From: Gemmataceae bacterium
Lineage (GTDB): Bacteria > Planctomycetota > Planctomycetia > Gemmatales > Gemmataceae
Reading direction: 5' to 3'
DNA: 64,000 nucleotides
Assembly: GCA_028288765.1 (NCBI GenBank)
Contig: JAQGHQ010000478.1
Location: forward strand, 34,532-98,531
The notes beneath the pieces are model-generated. The model did not search any database and was not told the origin of the DNA. It worked only from the letters and a program-made list of their open reading frames with translations. This document shows, in pieces, positions 42,809-52,800 of the stretch. Each line of letters begins with the position of its first letter. The stretch's first letter is position 1. A program made the translations under genes and the position numbers.

Positions 42809-45766
42809 TCACACCCCGGCCGGCTCGGCGGGTTCGACCTCCGCCGCGGCCACGACCGGGGTCGTCCCCCGGGCGAACGCGGCGGCCGCACTCGGGGCGT
42901 GGGCGTCGAGGTCTTCCGGCCGGGTGTGGAAGCTCAGCCGCACGGCCATCGCCTGCTCGGCGACCAGCACGAGCAGGATGAACAGGTACAGCCACCGGCG
43001 GGTCGAGAAGTCGTCCCGTTTCTGCTTCAGGGCGACCACCCAGCTCGTGTCCTCCGGGGAGTGGATCGGCACGTTCGGGGCCAGCTGCGCGAGGTCGTCC
43101 CGGTTCGCCCGCCGGAGGTCGCCCTCCCGGTCCGCGTCGAGGTTGAATGCGTACGCCGCGTACCCGGGCTTTTCGTTCTCGCCGTCCGGCCCGGAGAACT
43201 GCGTCAGGGTGAACAGGTAAACGCCCGGCTCTCGCGCCTCGGAGAAGTCGAGGACCGGACCGCCCGGGGTGGCCGGGAGCGGCTGATTCCCGAGGTCCTT
43301 CCGGGTAACGGGGATGTCCCCGGACGACTTCTCGGCCTTCGCCGGGTCGGCGGTCAGGAACATCCGGCCGGCGGGCCGGGTCTCGCCGTTCTTCTTCTGG
43401 AAGAGGGTCGGATCGAGCGGGACCCGCAGCGCCGCGCCGACCGGGCGGTTTTCGTCGGTCGCCCCGCCGGACAGGTACTTCTCCATCTCGGCGACGATCG
43501 CCAGCCAGCCCGGGGCCCCGGCCCCTGACGGCCAGTCGGTCCAGTCCCCGTCGGCGTGCCCCTTCCCGCCGGCGTCGGTCGTCATCACTGCCACCCGCCC
43601 CTGGCCGAACTGTTTGACGACGTACAGCGGGTCGCCGAACTTCACCCGGTCCCGCGCCCGTTGGAACGCGGCCCGGAGGTCGGTCAGTTCGGGCTGTGCC
43701 CACAGCTCGCGCAGGATCGGCTCGCTCGCGTCGCCGTCGTTGATCTGGTCGCAGAGGAGCCGGTCGTACAGGGTCGCGAGGACCGTGAGCGGGAGGTCCC
43801 CCGCGGTGGTGTCCCGGATCTGCCGGTCGAGCAGCTCGGTGTACTGGCGGTACTTCTCGAACTTCGGCTCGCCGATGTTCACTTTCAACTTGTCGAGCAG
43901 GTCGCGGGCCTCGCCCTGGAAGTCCACCATCGGCCGCTCGTTCGGCAGGCAGTAGAGTTCCTGAACGGCCTTGTCGCCCTGCCAGTCCTTCTGCGCGGGG
44001 TCGGGCTTACCCGCCGGGGTGGGCCCCCCGGGCGCCTTGCGAACGCGGACCGGCCAGTACCGGTCGATGTTCGCGAACATGAAAAACTTCTCGACCTCGA
44101 CGTCCTTGACCGCCGACCCGCGGTCGCCGGTGTACAGCCCGACAAGGGCCGGGTGGGACTTGACCGAGGGGTCGCGGGTCAGGATCCGTTTGCTGAGGAC
44201 GAGGGCCCGCTTCAGCTTCTGCTCGTCGGTCAGCGGCGTGGCGGGCCCGCTCTCCGGGAGGAGGAACGGGAACACGCCCTCCCCGCCCCGGTAGAGGACC
44301 TTGTTGTAATCCAGCGGCTTGACGTTCGGCCCGAGGAACACCCCGAGCCCGCCCCCGCCGCGGACGTAGGCTTCGAGCTTGTCCCGCTGGGCCTCGGTCA
44401 GGGCGTCGACGTTCAGCAGGTAGACGCAGGCGTAGTCCCGGAGGTCGTGCTTTTCGAGCATCTCCCGGGTCCCGTCCACCCAGTTGATCCCGCCGAACGC
44501 GTCCTGGAACAGCCGCTTGAGGAAGAACCCGTCGGCCCCAGGCTTGTCCCGTTTGTCCTGTCGGCCTTCCACGACGAGAACCGACAACCGCTCCTGGACC
44601 TCGACCACCGCGTGGCGGACGTTGTCCGCCGCGATCCCGCCCGGTTCCTGGTCGGCGAGCTTGGCCGTCACGATGTTGAACCGGTCGAGCGGTTTGTCCT
44701 TGGTCCCGACCCGCTCGAACTGCTGGACGGTGACGAGGGTGGTCCGTTCCTGGTTCGGCGGCAGGCTCGGGATCGACGCCGTCGGGATGATGTTGCCCCG
44801 CCCGTTCAGGAAGAACTGGACCTTCACGTCCTTCAGTTCGGAGCTCCCCGAGTTTTTCACCCGCAGCTCGAAGTCGACCGGCTGGAACCGGGCGACGGTC
44901 CTGGCCTTGGGCCGGAACTCGACGATCCCGACGTTGTCGCTGGACCGGGGCTGGCGGTCGGTGTCCTTGCGGTAGGGGTGGGCGACGTCGACCAGGTGGA
45001 TGCGGACGCCGGCGGCGGTCAGCTCGGTGATCAGCTGTTTCAGCGTCTCCCCGTCCTCGACCCAGTCGCCGGCCCGGAGGTCCGAAACGATGTGGACCAC
45101 CTTCGCGACGTCGGCGTCCGGCTTCCGGTCGAGCACCTCCTTGGCGGTCCTCAGCCCGTCCACGAGACTGACCCGGACGGGGGACGGGTTGGGCACCGTC
45201 CCGAGGAACGTCTTCATGTCTTCGATGGCCGATTCGTTGAGCCGCTCGTAGGTCCGGGGTTTCGGGACGGTCGGGTGGGCCTTTTGGGTGGCCGGGTCGT
45301 CGTTCGGCTGCCGGAGGTCGGACAGCAAAAGCAGGTCCACGGACTGGGGGGTGTTCGCCTGGGCGGCGGCCGGGGCGATCTTCTCCGTGATCTGGGTTTT
45401 CGCCTGATCGAATGCGTTCGTCTGCCGGCCGTCGGCGGCGAAGACGTCGGCCATGCTCGGGGAGTCGTCGAGGACGACCACGTGGGCGGTCGCCCGGGTC
45501 TCCTGCCCCTCCATCGGGCTGAACCACTTGAACCGGGCGAGCAGCACCGCGACAAGGAAGATGAGCAGGCAGCGGAGCAGGAGGAGGATGAGCTGCTCGA
45601 GGATGAGCTTCCGCTTCATCCGCTTCTGCGCTTTGAGCAGGAACTCCATCGCCGCCCATTTGACCCGCCGGAACCGCATCCGGTTGATCAGGTGGATGAT
45701 GATCGGGGCGCTGACCAGGGCGCCCCCGGCGACCATCGTGAGCGGATTGGTGAACAGAGCTTCCAT
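42809..45766 (-). CDS. BatA-type protein with von Willebrand A domain
   Basis: About 985 residues. The N-terminus is a clear BatA domain: TNPLTMVAGGALVSAPIIIH, then RRVKWAAMEFLLKAQKRMKR and a second hydrophobic helix. A VWA-type domain follows (VVVLDDSPSMADVFA with the DxSxS MIDAS pattern), then Ig-like and amidotransferase-like regions, and a C-terminal membrane helix (WLYLFILLVLVAEQAM). BatA-family proteins are anchored in the cytoplasmic membrane with the VWA domain outside. The ATG at 45766 is chosen because the 16 upstream codons fall in a repeat element. Both flanking spacers carry copies of the same hairpin repeat. Confidence 0.87.
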   Translation of the reverse strand: MEALFTNPLTMVAGGALVSAPIIIHLINRMRFRRVKWAAMEFLLKAQKRMKRKLILEQLILLLLRCLLIFLVAVLLARFKWFSPMEGQETRATAHVVVLDDSPSMADVFAADGRQTNAFDQAKTQITEKIAPAAAQANTPQSVDLLLLSDLRQPNDDPATQKAHPTVPKPRTYERLNESAIEDMKTFLGTVPNPSPVRVSLVDGLRTAKEVLDRKPDADVAKVVHIVSDLRAGDWVEDGETLKQLITELTAAGVRIHLVDVAHPYRKDTDRQPRSSDNVGIVEFRPKARTVARFQPVDFELRVKNSGSSELKDVKVQFFLNGRGNIIPTASIPSLPPNQERTTLVTVQQFERVGTKDKPLDRFNIVTAKLADQEPGGIAADNVRHAVVEVQERLSVLVVEGRQDKRDKPGADGFFLKRLFQDAFGGINWVDGTREMLEKHDLRDYACVYLLNVDALTEAQRDKLEAYVRGGGGLGVFLGPNVKPLDYNKVLYRGGEGVFPFLLPESGPATPLTDEQKLKRALVLSKRILTRDPSVKSHPALVGLYTGDRGSAVKDVEVEKFFMFANIDRYWPVRVRKAPGGPTPAGKPDPAQKDWQGDKAVQELYCLPNERPMVDFQGEARDLLDKLKVNIGEPKFEKYRQYTELLDRQIRDTTAGDLPLTVLATLYDRLLCDQINDGDASEPILRELWAQPELTDLRAAFQRARDRVKFGDPLYVVKQFGQGRVAVMTTDAGGKGHADGDWTDWPSGAGAPGWLAIVAEMEKYLSGGATDENRPVGAALRVPLDPTLFQKKNGETRPAGRMFLTADPAKAEKSSGDIPVTRKDLGNQPLPATPGGPVLDFSEAREPGVYLFTLTQFSGPDGENEKPGYAAYAFNLDADREGDLRRANRDDLAQLAPNVPIHSPEDTSWVVALKQKRDDFSTRRWLYLFILLVLVAEQAMAVRLSFHTRPEDLDAHAPSAAAAFARGTTPVVAAAEVEPAEPAGV

Positions 45767-45811
45767 CAGGACCTTGGGGATCGCACGGGTTTCAATCGAG
45801 GGACCAAGAAG

Positions 45812-46009
45812 CATTCACCACAGAGTCACAGAGACCACAGAGACCACAGAGACCACAGAGACCACAGAGTCGTAACGTCGTAACGTCTCAAGTCGTAAAG
45901 TCGAATACAGAAGATCGCGACCGATTTCATGACTGAAGACTTTATGACATTACGACTTTATGACTTGAGACTTTCCGACTCTGTGTCCTCTATGCCTCTG
46001 TGGTGAATG
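45812..46009. repeat. Hairpin-forming repeat element, copy 1 (CACCACAGAG / GTCGTAAAG family)
   Basis: An almost 200-bp inverted repeat. The left arm starts with CATTCACCACAGAG and holds about four tandem copies of the 10-mer ACCACAGAG(A), followed by GTCGTAACGTCGTAACG and CTCAAGTCGTAAAGTCG. The right arm (45941-46009) is its imperfect complement and ends with CTGTGGTGAATG. The loop AGAAGATCGCGACCGATTTC matches copy 2 at 42.7 kb. The element lies between the DUF58 and BatA-type genes. Confidence 0.9.
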
Positions 46010-46023
46010 CTTTGCCGCTTAAT

Positions 46024-46968
46024 TTACCGGCGGACCGGCGTCGCGCGGGACGACATCCGCTGGAACAGGAACCGGGACAGGACGGCGTCGAGGTAGTCGC
46101 TGGTGCGGACCAGGTGGTACTCGATCCCGATCCGGGTACACCCGCGGCGGACCTCGGTGAGGTACTCTTCGAGGGCGTCGAGGTAGCCGTCCCGCAGGGC
46201 CCGCGGGTCGCAGAGCAGGTGCGGGAGCTCTTCCAGCCCCTCGAACCGCGTCATCCCGGCGAACGGAAAGAGCAGCTCGTCGTCGTCCATGACGTGGAAG
46301 ACCATCACGTCGTGCCGCCGGTGCCGGAGCATCTCCAGCCCCTTGAACAGCGGCTCGCGGTCGCACAGCAGGTCCGAGAAGATGACCACCAGCCCGCGGG
46401 CCGGCATCGACTCGGCGACCCGGCGGAGGATTTTGAACGGGTCGGTCTTCTCCCGCGGCTTGCTGACGTGCAGCGCCTTCACCACCGCGTCGATGTGGAG
46501 GTTGGAGCTGCGGGGCGGGATCACCTGCCGGACGTCGGAGTCGAACGTGATCAGCCCGGCCGAGTCCTGCTGCTTGACGGTCAGGTAGGTGAGGCAGGCG
46601 GCGGCGGTGGCGGCGTAATCGTACTTGTGCAGGGTGCCGGCCTTCCGGTGCCGGTCGACCCCGTACAGCATCGACTCGCTCGCGTCGACCACCACGTACG
46701 CGCGGAGGTTCGTCTCGGCCTCGTACTGCTTGATGTAGTACCGATCGGTCTTCGACCAGACCGTCCAGTCGACGTGCCGCAGGTCGTCGCCCGAGACGTA
46801 TTCCCGGTGCTGCACGAACTCGACACTCTGGCCGAACGTCGGGCTCTTGTGCATCCCGGTCAGGAACCCCTCGACCACGTACCGGGCCCGGAGGTCGAGC
46901 TGGCTGATCCGGGCGATCGTCTTCGGGTCGAGGAACCGCTTCGGGTCGTCTTCGTTTCGCTTCGCCAT
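46024..46968 (-). CDS. DUF58 domain protein
   Basis: A 314-residue protein with the DUF58 signature (EYVSGDDLRHVDWTVWSKTD, RYYIKQYEAETNLR) followed by a VWA-like fold starting at AYVVVDASESMLYG, which keeps a DxSxS metal site. DUF58 proteins are nearly always encoded next to MoxR ATPases and VWA proteins and are thought to couple the ATPase to its target. That arrangement is seen here: the moxR gene is 180 bp upstream and the BatA-type gene follows. The start ATG at 46968 is clear. Confidence 0.92.
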   Translation of the reverse strand: MAKRNEDDPKRFLDPKTIARISQLDLRARYVVEGFLTGMHKSPTFGQSVEFVQHREYVSGDDLRHVDWTVWSKTDRYYIKQYEAETNLRAYVVVDASESMLYGVDRHRKAGTLHKYDYAATAAACLTYLTVKQQDSAGLITFDSDVRQVIPPRSSNLHIDAVVKALHVSKPREKTDPFKILRRVAESMPARGLVVIFSDLLCDREPLFKGLEMLRHRRHDVMVFHVMDDDELLFPFAGMTRFEGLEELPHLLCDPRALRDGYLDALEEYLTEVRRGCTRIGIEYHLVRTSDYLDAVLSRFLFQRMSSRATPVRR

Positions 46969-47146
46969 CGTGTTTGGTGTTTGGTGTTTCGTGTTTGGTG
47001 TTTCGTGTTTCGTGGACGGCTATTCGTGTTACGTGTTTGGCATCTTGTGTCGGAGTCAGCTCACGCGCGCTGCGGGGGATCGCACCAGCCCCGGCCGGTC
47101 TCCGGGTCCAAAACACCAAACACTAAACACGAAACACGAAACACGA
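46969..47146. repeat. Hairpin-forming repeat element of the GTGTTTGGTGTTTCG family
   Basis: The left arm (46969-47014) is built of GTGTTTGGT and GTGTTTCGT words. The right arm (47112-47146) is made of the complements (AAACACCAAACACTAAACAC, then GAAACACGAAACACGA). About 100 bp of GC-rich sequence lies between. The element fills the moxR-DUF58 spacer and ends right at the moxR stop codon. Confidence 0.88.
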
Positions 47147-47147
47147 G

Positions 47148-48206
47148 TCAGGAGACGAAGATCTTCTTGAACCGCTCGTCCCTCGTCAGGTCGCCCTCCT
47201 TGTCGGGGGTCTCCTCGAGCAGCTTCTTGATCACCGTGTCGGTGGTCACCCCTTCGGACGCGGCGGTGAAGTTGGTCAGGATCCGGTGCCGGAGGACCGG
47301 GAAGGCGAGGGCCTTGATGTCCTCGGTAGTGACGTGCGCCCGGCCGTACAGGAGGGCCCGGGCCTTCGCCCCGAGGATCAGGTTCTGGACCGCCCGCGGG
47401 CCCGCCCCCCAGCTCAGCCACTCCTTGACGAACTTCGGGATGCCGGGCTCGCCCACCCGCGTCTGCCGGACGAGGGCGAGGCAGAAGTGGATCACGTGGT
47501 CGGTGACCGGGACCTTCCGGACCAGCGTCTGGATGTCGAGGATCTGCTCGCCGGTCAGGACCGGCGTGATCTCGTCCGCCGTGACCCCGGTCGTCCGCCG
47601 GGCGATCTCGAACTCCTCCTTGAACGACGGGTACTTGACGAACACCTTGAACATGAACCGGTCTTGCTGGGCTTCCGGGAGGGGATAGGTCCCCTCCTGC
47701 TCGATCGGGTTCTGGGTCGCCAGCACGAAGAACGGGCTGCTCAGCTTGTGCCGGGTCCCGCCCACGGTGACCTGCCGCTCCTGCATGGCCTCGAGTAGCG
47801 CGGCCTGGGTCTTCGGCGGGGTCCGGTTCACCTCGTCGGCCAGGATGATGTTCGCGAACAGCGGCCCCTGGAGGAACTTGAAGTCCCGGCGGCGGGTCTC
47901 GGTGTCCTCCTCGATGATCCGGGTGCCGGTAATGTCCGACGGCATCAGGTCGGGGGTGAACTGGATCCGGCTGAAGTCGAGCGACAGGCACCGGGCCAGG
48001 GTGCTGATCATCAGCGTCTTGGCCAGCCCGGGCACCCCTTCCAGGATGCAGTGCCCCCGGCTGAACAGGGCGATGAGCAGCTCCTCGATCACCTCGTCCT
48101 GGCCGACGATGACGCGGGTGAGCTGTTGCTTGATGTCGTCGAAGGCGGTTTTCAGCTTCCGCATCGCGTCGACGTCGGTCTGGCCCATATCACCATTACT
48201 GCTCAT
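47148..48206 (-). CDS. MoxR-type AAA+ ATPase
   Basis: A 352-residue MoxR-family ATPase. Walker A is [10 protein letters not shown], Walker B is IILADEVNR, the adjacent helix reads [20 protein letters not shown], and sensor 1 is [20 protein letters not shown]. The lid domain follows with the usual [13 protein letters not shown]. MoxR ATPases act as chaperones that remodel or insert cofactors into partner complexes together with VWA proteins. It is the head of the cluster's core (MoxR, DUF58, two VWA proteins). The upstream gene ends 83 bp away in the same direction, so it is probably co-transcribed with it. Confidence 0.93.
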   Translation of the reverse strand: MSSNGDMGQTDVDAMRKLKTAFDDIKQQLTRVIVGQDEVIEELLIALFSRGHCILEGVPGLAKTLMISTLARCLSLDFSRIQFTPDLMPSDITGTRIIEEDTETRRRDFKFLQGPLFANIILADEVNRTPPKTQAALLEAMQERQVTVGGTRHKLSSPFFVLATQNPIEQEGTYPLPEAQQDRFMFKVFVKYPSFKEEFEIARRTTGVTADEITPVLTGEQILDIQTLVRKVPVTDHVIHFCLALVRQTRVGEPGIPKFVKEWLSWGAGPRAVQNLILGAKARALLYGRAHVTTEDIKALAFPVLRHRILTNFTAASEGVTTDTVIKKLLEETPDKEGDLTRDERFKKIFVS

Positions 48207-48288
48207 GCTCGGATCGCTCTCGGTAGTGAGGAAGCGTTCGGGTTGAGGGCGCGTGTTCTACACGGCGGCGCGGGCCGGCCGGGACCGG

Positions 48289-49497
48289 TCACCGCTGGTA
48301 GATCGGGAGAATGCCCTTGTCCAGCTGCAGGATCGACAAGTTGACGGCGGTCGAGAAGACCGGCCCAATGTACCCGCTCGTCCAGCCGCCGCCGGCCTTG
48401 TCCTGGCTTTCGATCAGGTACGGGTACATGACCTCCTTGTACTTGCTCCAGGTCAGCCACGTGTCCTTCGCCTCGGCCGGGAAGAGCTGGCCGTACCGGT
48501 CGTCGCCGAGGGCGTACACCGCCTGGGCGAAGTAGTAGCTCTGGTACTCGTCGTGGGCGACCCGGCCTTTCGCGACCGGGATGTTCTTCCGGCAGTTCTC
48601 GAACCAGCGGACGACGCTCGGCCGGTCCACCCCCTTGGGGGGGTTCTTCCCGTTCATCACCGCGATGGCCCGGGTGAACTCGCCCGAGCTGAGGGCGCAG
48701 GCGAGGGCGGCGGCGGTCAGCGGGGGGCGGCCCTGACCGACGCCCGCGCCGACCCCGCCGGAGCCGGCGTAGCTGTAGATGATCCCGCCGTCCGGGGTCG
48801 TGCAGGCGTCCAGGTACGCGATCGCCTTCTCGACCGTCTCTTTCGGGACTTTGATCCCGGCGTTCCGGGCGGCCCGCAGCCCCTGGAGGGCCGTGATCGT
48901 GACCGACCCCTCGTCGAACTGGTTCCCGTCGGCCGCGCTCACGTACCCCCACCCGCCGACGTCGACCTCCTTGCCCTCCGGCCGCCGGTGCTTCTTGCTC
49001 GTCTGGGCCTTGGCGATGAAGTCGACCGCCCGGGTCAACACCCCTTCCAGCTTCTTCCGCTGCTCGTTGTCTTCTTCCTCGCCGTACACGCAGGCCAGGA
49101 ACATCGTGCCGAACCCCTGCCCGTACATGTACCGGGTGGACTCGGTCGGGTTCTGGACGTTCCCGATCAGGCCGTTCGGCTGCTGCCGGGCGGGGGCCAG
49201 GAACCAGTTGACCGCCTTGGTGATCTGGTCGCTGTACTTGCCCTCGCGGAGGGTGCTCCCCTCCATCAGCATCGCCATCCCGGCGAGGGCGGTCATGGTG
49301 GTCGGGTACTGCCCGCCCTGGGCCTCCCAGTGGCCGTCCTGGGCCTGGATCTTCTTCAGGTACTCCAGCCCCCGCTCGACCGCGGTCTCGACGTCGGCCT
49401 TGGTCTTCTTTTCCTGGGCGACGGCCCTACCGGGCGCGACGACCAACTTGCCGAGCGCCCCGGCCGCCACGGACGAAAGGAACAGCCTGCGGTCCAT
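48289..49497 (-). CDS. Exported squalene-cyclase/prenyltransferase-fold protein
   Basis: About 402 residues. A Tat-like signal (DRRLFLSSVAAGALG) is followed by an alpha/alpha-toroid of the terpene cyclase/prenyltransferase type, seen from repeats with GHWEAQGGQ, DVGGWGYVSAADGNQFDEGS, TPDGGIIYSY and GGGWTSGYIG. The catalytic DxDD of squalene-hopene cyclase is not present. Planctomycete relatives of this type are exported and of unknown function, probably binding proteins or peptides rather than making hopanoids. The ATG at 49497 starts the signal; upstream codons are non-coding. It lies between the PQQ-propeller gene and moxR. Confidence 0.82.
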   Translation of the reverse strand: MDRRLFLSSVAAGALGKLVVAPGRAVAQEKKTKADVETAVERGLEYLKKIQAQDGHWEAQGGQYPTTMTALAGMAMLMEGSTLREGKYSDQITKAVNWFLAPARQQPNGLIGNVQNPTESTRYMYGQGFGTMFLACVYGEEEDNEQRKKLEGVLTRAVDFIAKAQTSKKHRRPEGKEVDVGGWGYVSAADGNQFDEGSVTITALQGLRAARNAGIKVPKETVEKAIAYLDACTTPDGGIIYSYAGSGGVGAGVGQGRPPLTAAALACALSSGEFTRAIAVMNGKNPPKGVDRPSVVRWFENCRKNIPVAKGRVAHDEYQSYYFAQAVYALGDDRYGQLFPAEAKDTWLTWSKYKEVMYPYLIESQDKAGGGWTSGYIGPVFSTAVNLSILQLDKGILPIYQR

Positions 49498-49883
49498 GTG
49501 AGGTACTCCGCGCCAGCGGGGAATGAGGGACCACCCGGAAGATCGACCGGCCGGGTAACCGACCCGGACGGTGGGAGGGAGCACCGACAAAGACGAACGA
49601 CGGGCGAAAGCTTAACAGCCGGCACCCGTTCCGACCGGTCGGCGGGGAGGGGCCACGGCCGGCGGGGCACACCCGCTCGCCCGTCCAGAAGCACGTCCGC
49701 CACTTCCGCCACGTCCGCGCGTTCTCGACCGGCACACCGAACGAGCTGCTTGTTGCTCGGGGGCTCACGCCCCCCGCTCGCCCAATCAGAAGCCCGTCCG
49801 CCACGTCCGCGCGCCGATCCTCGCATTCTCGATCCGTCCGCCCACTCCGGGCCGGTGCCGACGGCGAGCCGGAGGCTCGCCCG
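49498..49883. repeat. Spacer with direct repeats and a GGGGGCTCACGCCCCC hairpin
   Basis: About 385 bp. Two imperfect direct repeats built on CAGAAGC(A/C)CGTCCGCCAC and CGTCCGCGCG lie at about 49686-49728 and 49787-49832. Between them is a hairpin, GGGGGC-TCAC-GCCCCC (49759-49774), flanked by GCTCG words. The hairpin may terminate the PQQ-propeller transcript but also looks like a dispersed repeat. No gene is seen. Confidence 0.6.
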
Positions 49884-52800
49884 TCACTTCTCGCCCGGCC
49901 GTTCGTCCGGGCCGATGTGAACCCGCGTGTCGTACCGGTGCAAATCGATCGTCCCGTTTTTCAGGTCCACGGTCATGTTCTGGAAGAAGTTCCCCGTGTT
50001 GTTGAGCGCGTGTCTGAACCGGACGGCCCCGGTCCCCTTCTCGACGACGACCACCTTGTAGATCATGTTCCCGTTCGCCTCGGTCATCGGGGCGGCGGCC
50101 ACGATCACCGGCAGTTCGGCGAACCGGTCCACGAGCATCCACTGGTTATCGAACACGGCCTCGACGAACCACAGCCGCTTACCACTCACTCGGTCGAAGG
50201 CGTACATCGGCCCGTTGACCGTGTGGGTCCGCAGGGCGGCCCCGTAGACTTTCTGCCTCACCCCCCCGGCGGGGGACCGGTCGAGGACGACGTAGAACCG
50301 GTCCGCGTCCGCGAACAGCTGGGCCTCGACACACCCCTTCAGGTGGGCGTCGAGGTATTTCGGGTCGAGGCGGAAGGCGCCCGCCGACTGGCCGGTCCGG
50401 GTGGACAGGATCTCGACTTCTCCGGTCGGCTTGACGAACCCGGTCCAGTCCGGGCCGGGCGACCGGAGCGGGACGGCCTTGGCGTCGTACTCCTTCCGCC
50501 AGATGTCCTTGCCGGTCGACAGGTCGAGCAGCCGGAGGACGTGGGGCTCGTCGCCGGTCCCTTCGGCCAGGAGGACGGTCCGCCCGGACACCCGGTACGA
50601 CCGGGCCGCGGCCAGGGTCCGGCCCGCGTCCGTGGCCCCGTCGACCGGCATCCCGTCGACGGCCCGGAGGAGTTTGGTCGCGACCGGCTTGCGGTCGGCC
50701 CCGGTCTCGACGAGCAGGATGTACCGGGCGTCGCCGTACACGTGGGTCCGGTCCGCGACGTTCCGCCGGGTCCACAGCTGGCGGCGGGAGACGGGTTCCA
50801 CCACCTCCAGCCCGTCGCGGGTCAGCAGGCACACGTAGCCCGGCTGCAGGACGGCGGACTTCCCGATGATGACGCGGGACCCGTCCGTGTACTGGACGAC
50901 GACCTCCCCGTCGGCGGCGTTGTCGATGATCTGGTTCGGGTTCGGTCCGCCCCCTTCGCCGAGGAGGTTCTTCCGCCACCGTTCCTTTTTCTCGGCCAGG
51001 TCCAGGCAGTACACCCACTGCCCGACCTGGACCAGCAGCAGGTGGCCGCTGGCCTGGACGTACTTGGCCGCCTGGAGGTTGCCCGGGTTGTACTGCATCG
51101 GCGGGTGGATGTCGGGGAACCGGCACCGCTCCGCCCCGGTCACCCGGTCGAGCCCGCGGAAGGTCCAGGTGTTGTTCCCGGAGGAGACCATGTCCATCAC
51201 GAACCGGAGCCGGCGGAACATCGGGAACAGGTCACCGTCCGGGTCGACCTCGACCGCGGCCATCGCCTGGCTCTGGGGCTGGGGCTCCTTCTGCTCCGCC
51301 TTGACCCGGGGCGGGAGCGGGTAGCGGGCCGGCTCCAGGTACGGGAGCAGGCGTTTGTCGGTGAGCAGGTCGACGAGGAAATCGGCCCCGGTCTTCCCGT
51401 CCCGGACGACCACCTCGGGGTACTCCTTCCCGAGCTGGAGGTACAGCCCGACGGCGTCCTCCAGGAGGCCGTTCTTGATCATCAGCCGGGCCAGGGCCTC
51501 GGTCGCCTTCGCGCGGAGGACGGGGGCCTCGGCGGTCACCCGGAGCTGGGACAGGTGGACCTGGGCGTCGCGGGTGTCCTCGTCGGTGTTCGTCTGGAGG
51601 AGGGCGTGGGCCAGCTTCAGCTCGGCGGCGGACCCGGCCGGGAAGTACGGCCCGAACACGTCCACGAACTCCCGCAGCCGCTTCAGGTCGTTCCCGGCGT
51701 CGACCGCCTCCCACTCCTTGTTGACCCGGTCCTCGAGCGACTTCCGGGCGGCCGGGTCGGCGGCCCGGCGGATCATCCCCTCGATCCGCCCGCGGGCCCA
51801 CACGTCCGGCCGCATCCGGACGCTCGGCTCGTCGGGCATCTCGAACAGGGTCTTGCCCTCGCCGAGCCCGGCGAGGGCGAGGTAATGGTCGAAGGCCTCG
51901 CCGAGCCGCTTCTGGTCCTCGCGGCCCTTGGCCAGGAGGTACAGGTACAGCCGCTTCCGGCGGAGCGTCTCGTCCTCCCGCCGCTTCTTCTCGAACGGGT
52001 CGCCGGTGTCGTCGAGCGGGAGCTCGCAGAGGGCCTCGTACTCCTTCAGGACCCCCTCGGCCGCGCCGAAGTTGTCCCGGAGCATCTCGGTGTACGCGAC
52101 GTACAGCTTCTCGCGGACCCGCCGCCTCACCAGCTCCGTCGGGTTGTTCCGCTCGGCCTCTTTGAAGTCCGCGACGGCCGCCTTCAGCTGCCCGTCGTCG
52201 AGCAGCAGCTCGCCACGGTCGGTCAGCCCCTCGGGGTCCTTCGGGTTGGCCTTGAGCCGGCGGTCCATCTCGGCCTTCTTCTGCTCCAGCTGCGGGTAGA
52301 CGGCGACCTCCCAGGCGGACTGGGCGATCACCAGCCCGTCCTGGAACACGAGGTTCCCGAGCCCGTACCGGGCCAGGTCGTTCCCGCTCCCGTCCTTCCG
52401 CATGCGGGCGGCGGTCTTGGAGGTGACCGCCCCGGTCTCGACGTTCACGGCCCAGATTTCGGCCGCGGGGACGGTGTCCTTGCCGGCGTTCTCCTGCCGG
52501 ACCGGGATGTAGTAGACGGCCTTGCCGGCGACCCCGTGCCCGGTCGGGGTGGCGGACGGGAGCGGGGTCCGCCACGCGAGCTTCGGCTCCAGGGTGGTCG
52601 GGTTCTCCCCGGTCAGGTGGTAGGCCCGGACGTCGCCCTTGCTGACCACGATCACCCGGTCGTTCGTCACCCCGCCGACGTACAGGTCGGTGGCCTCGCG
52701 GGGGACGGACCAGAGGACCTTGCCGGAGCGGACGTCGATGCACTCGAGCTTGTTCGAGTCGTAGGCGGCGATGACCACCCGCCCGCCGGAGACGATCGGG

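Noticed and set aside
45832..45869. CRISPR-like run of 10-bp ACCACAGAG repeats
   Set aside because: The units are too short, without spacers, and are part of one arm of a large inverted repeat.
48289..49497. Squalene-hopene cyclase for hopanoid synthesis
   Set aside because: The toroid repeats are present, but the catalytic DxDD motif is not seen, the protein is short and it has a Tat-like export signal.
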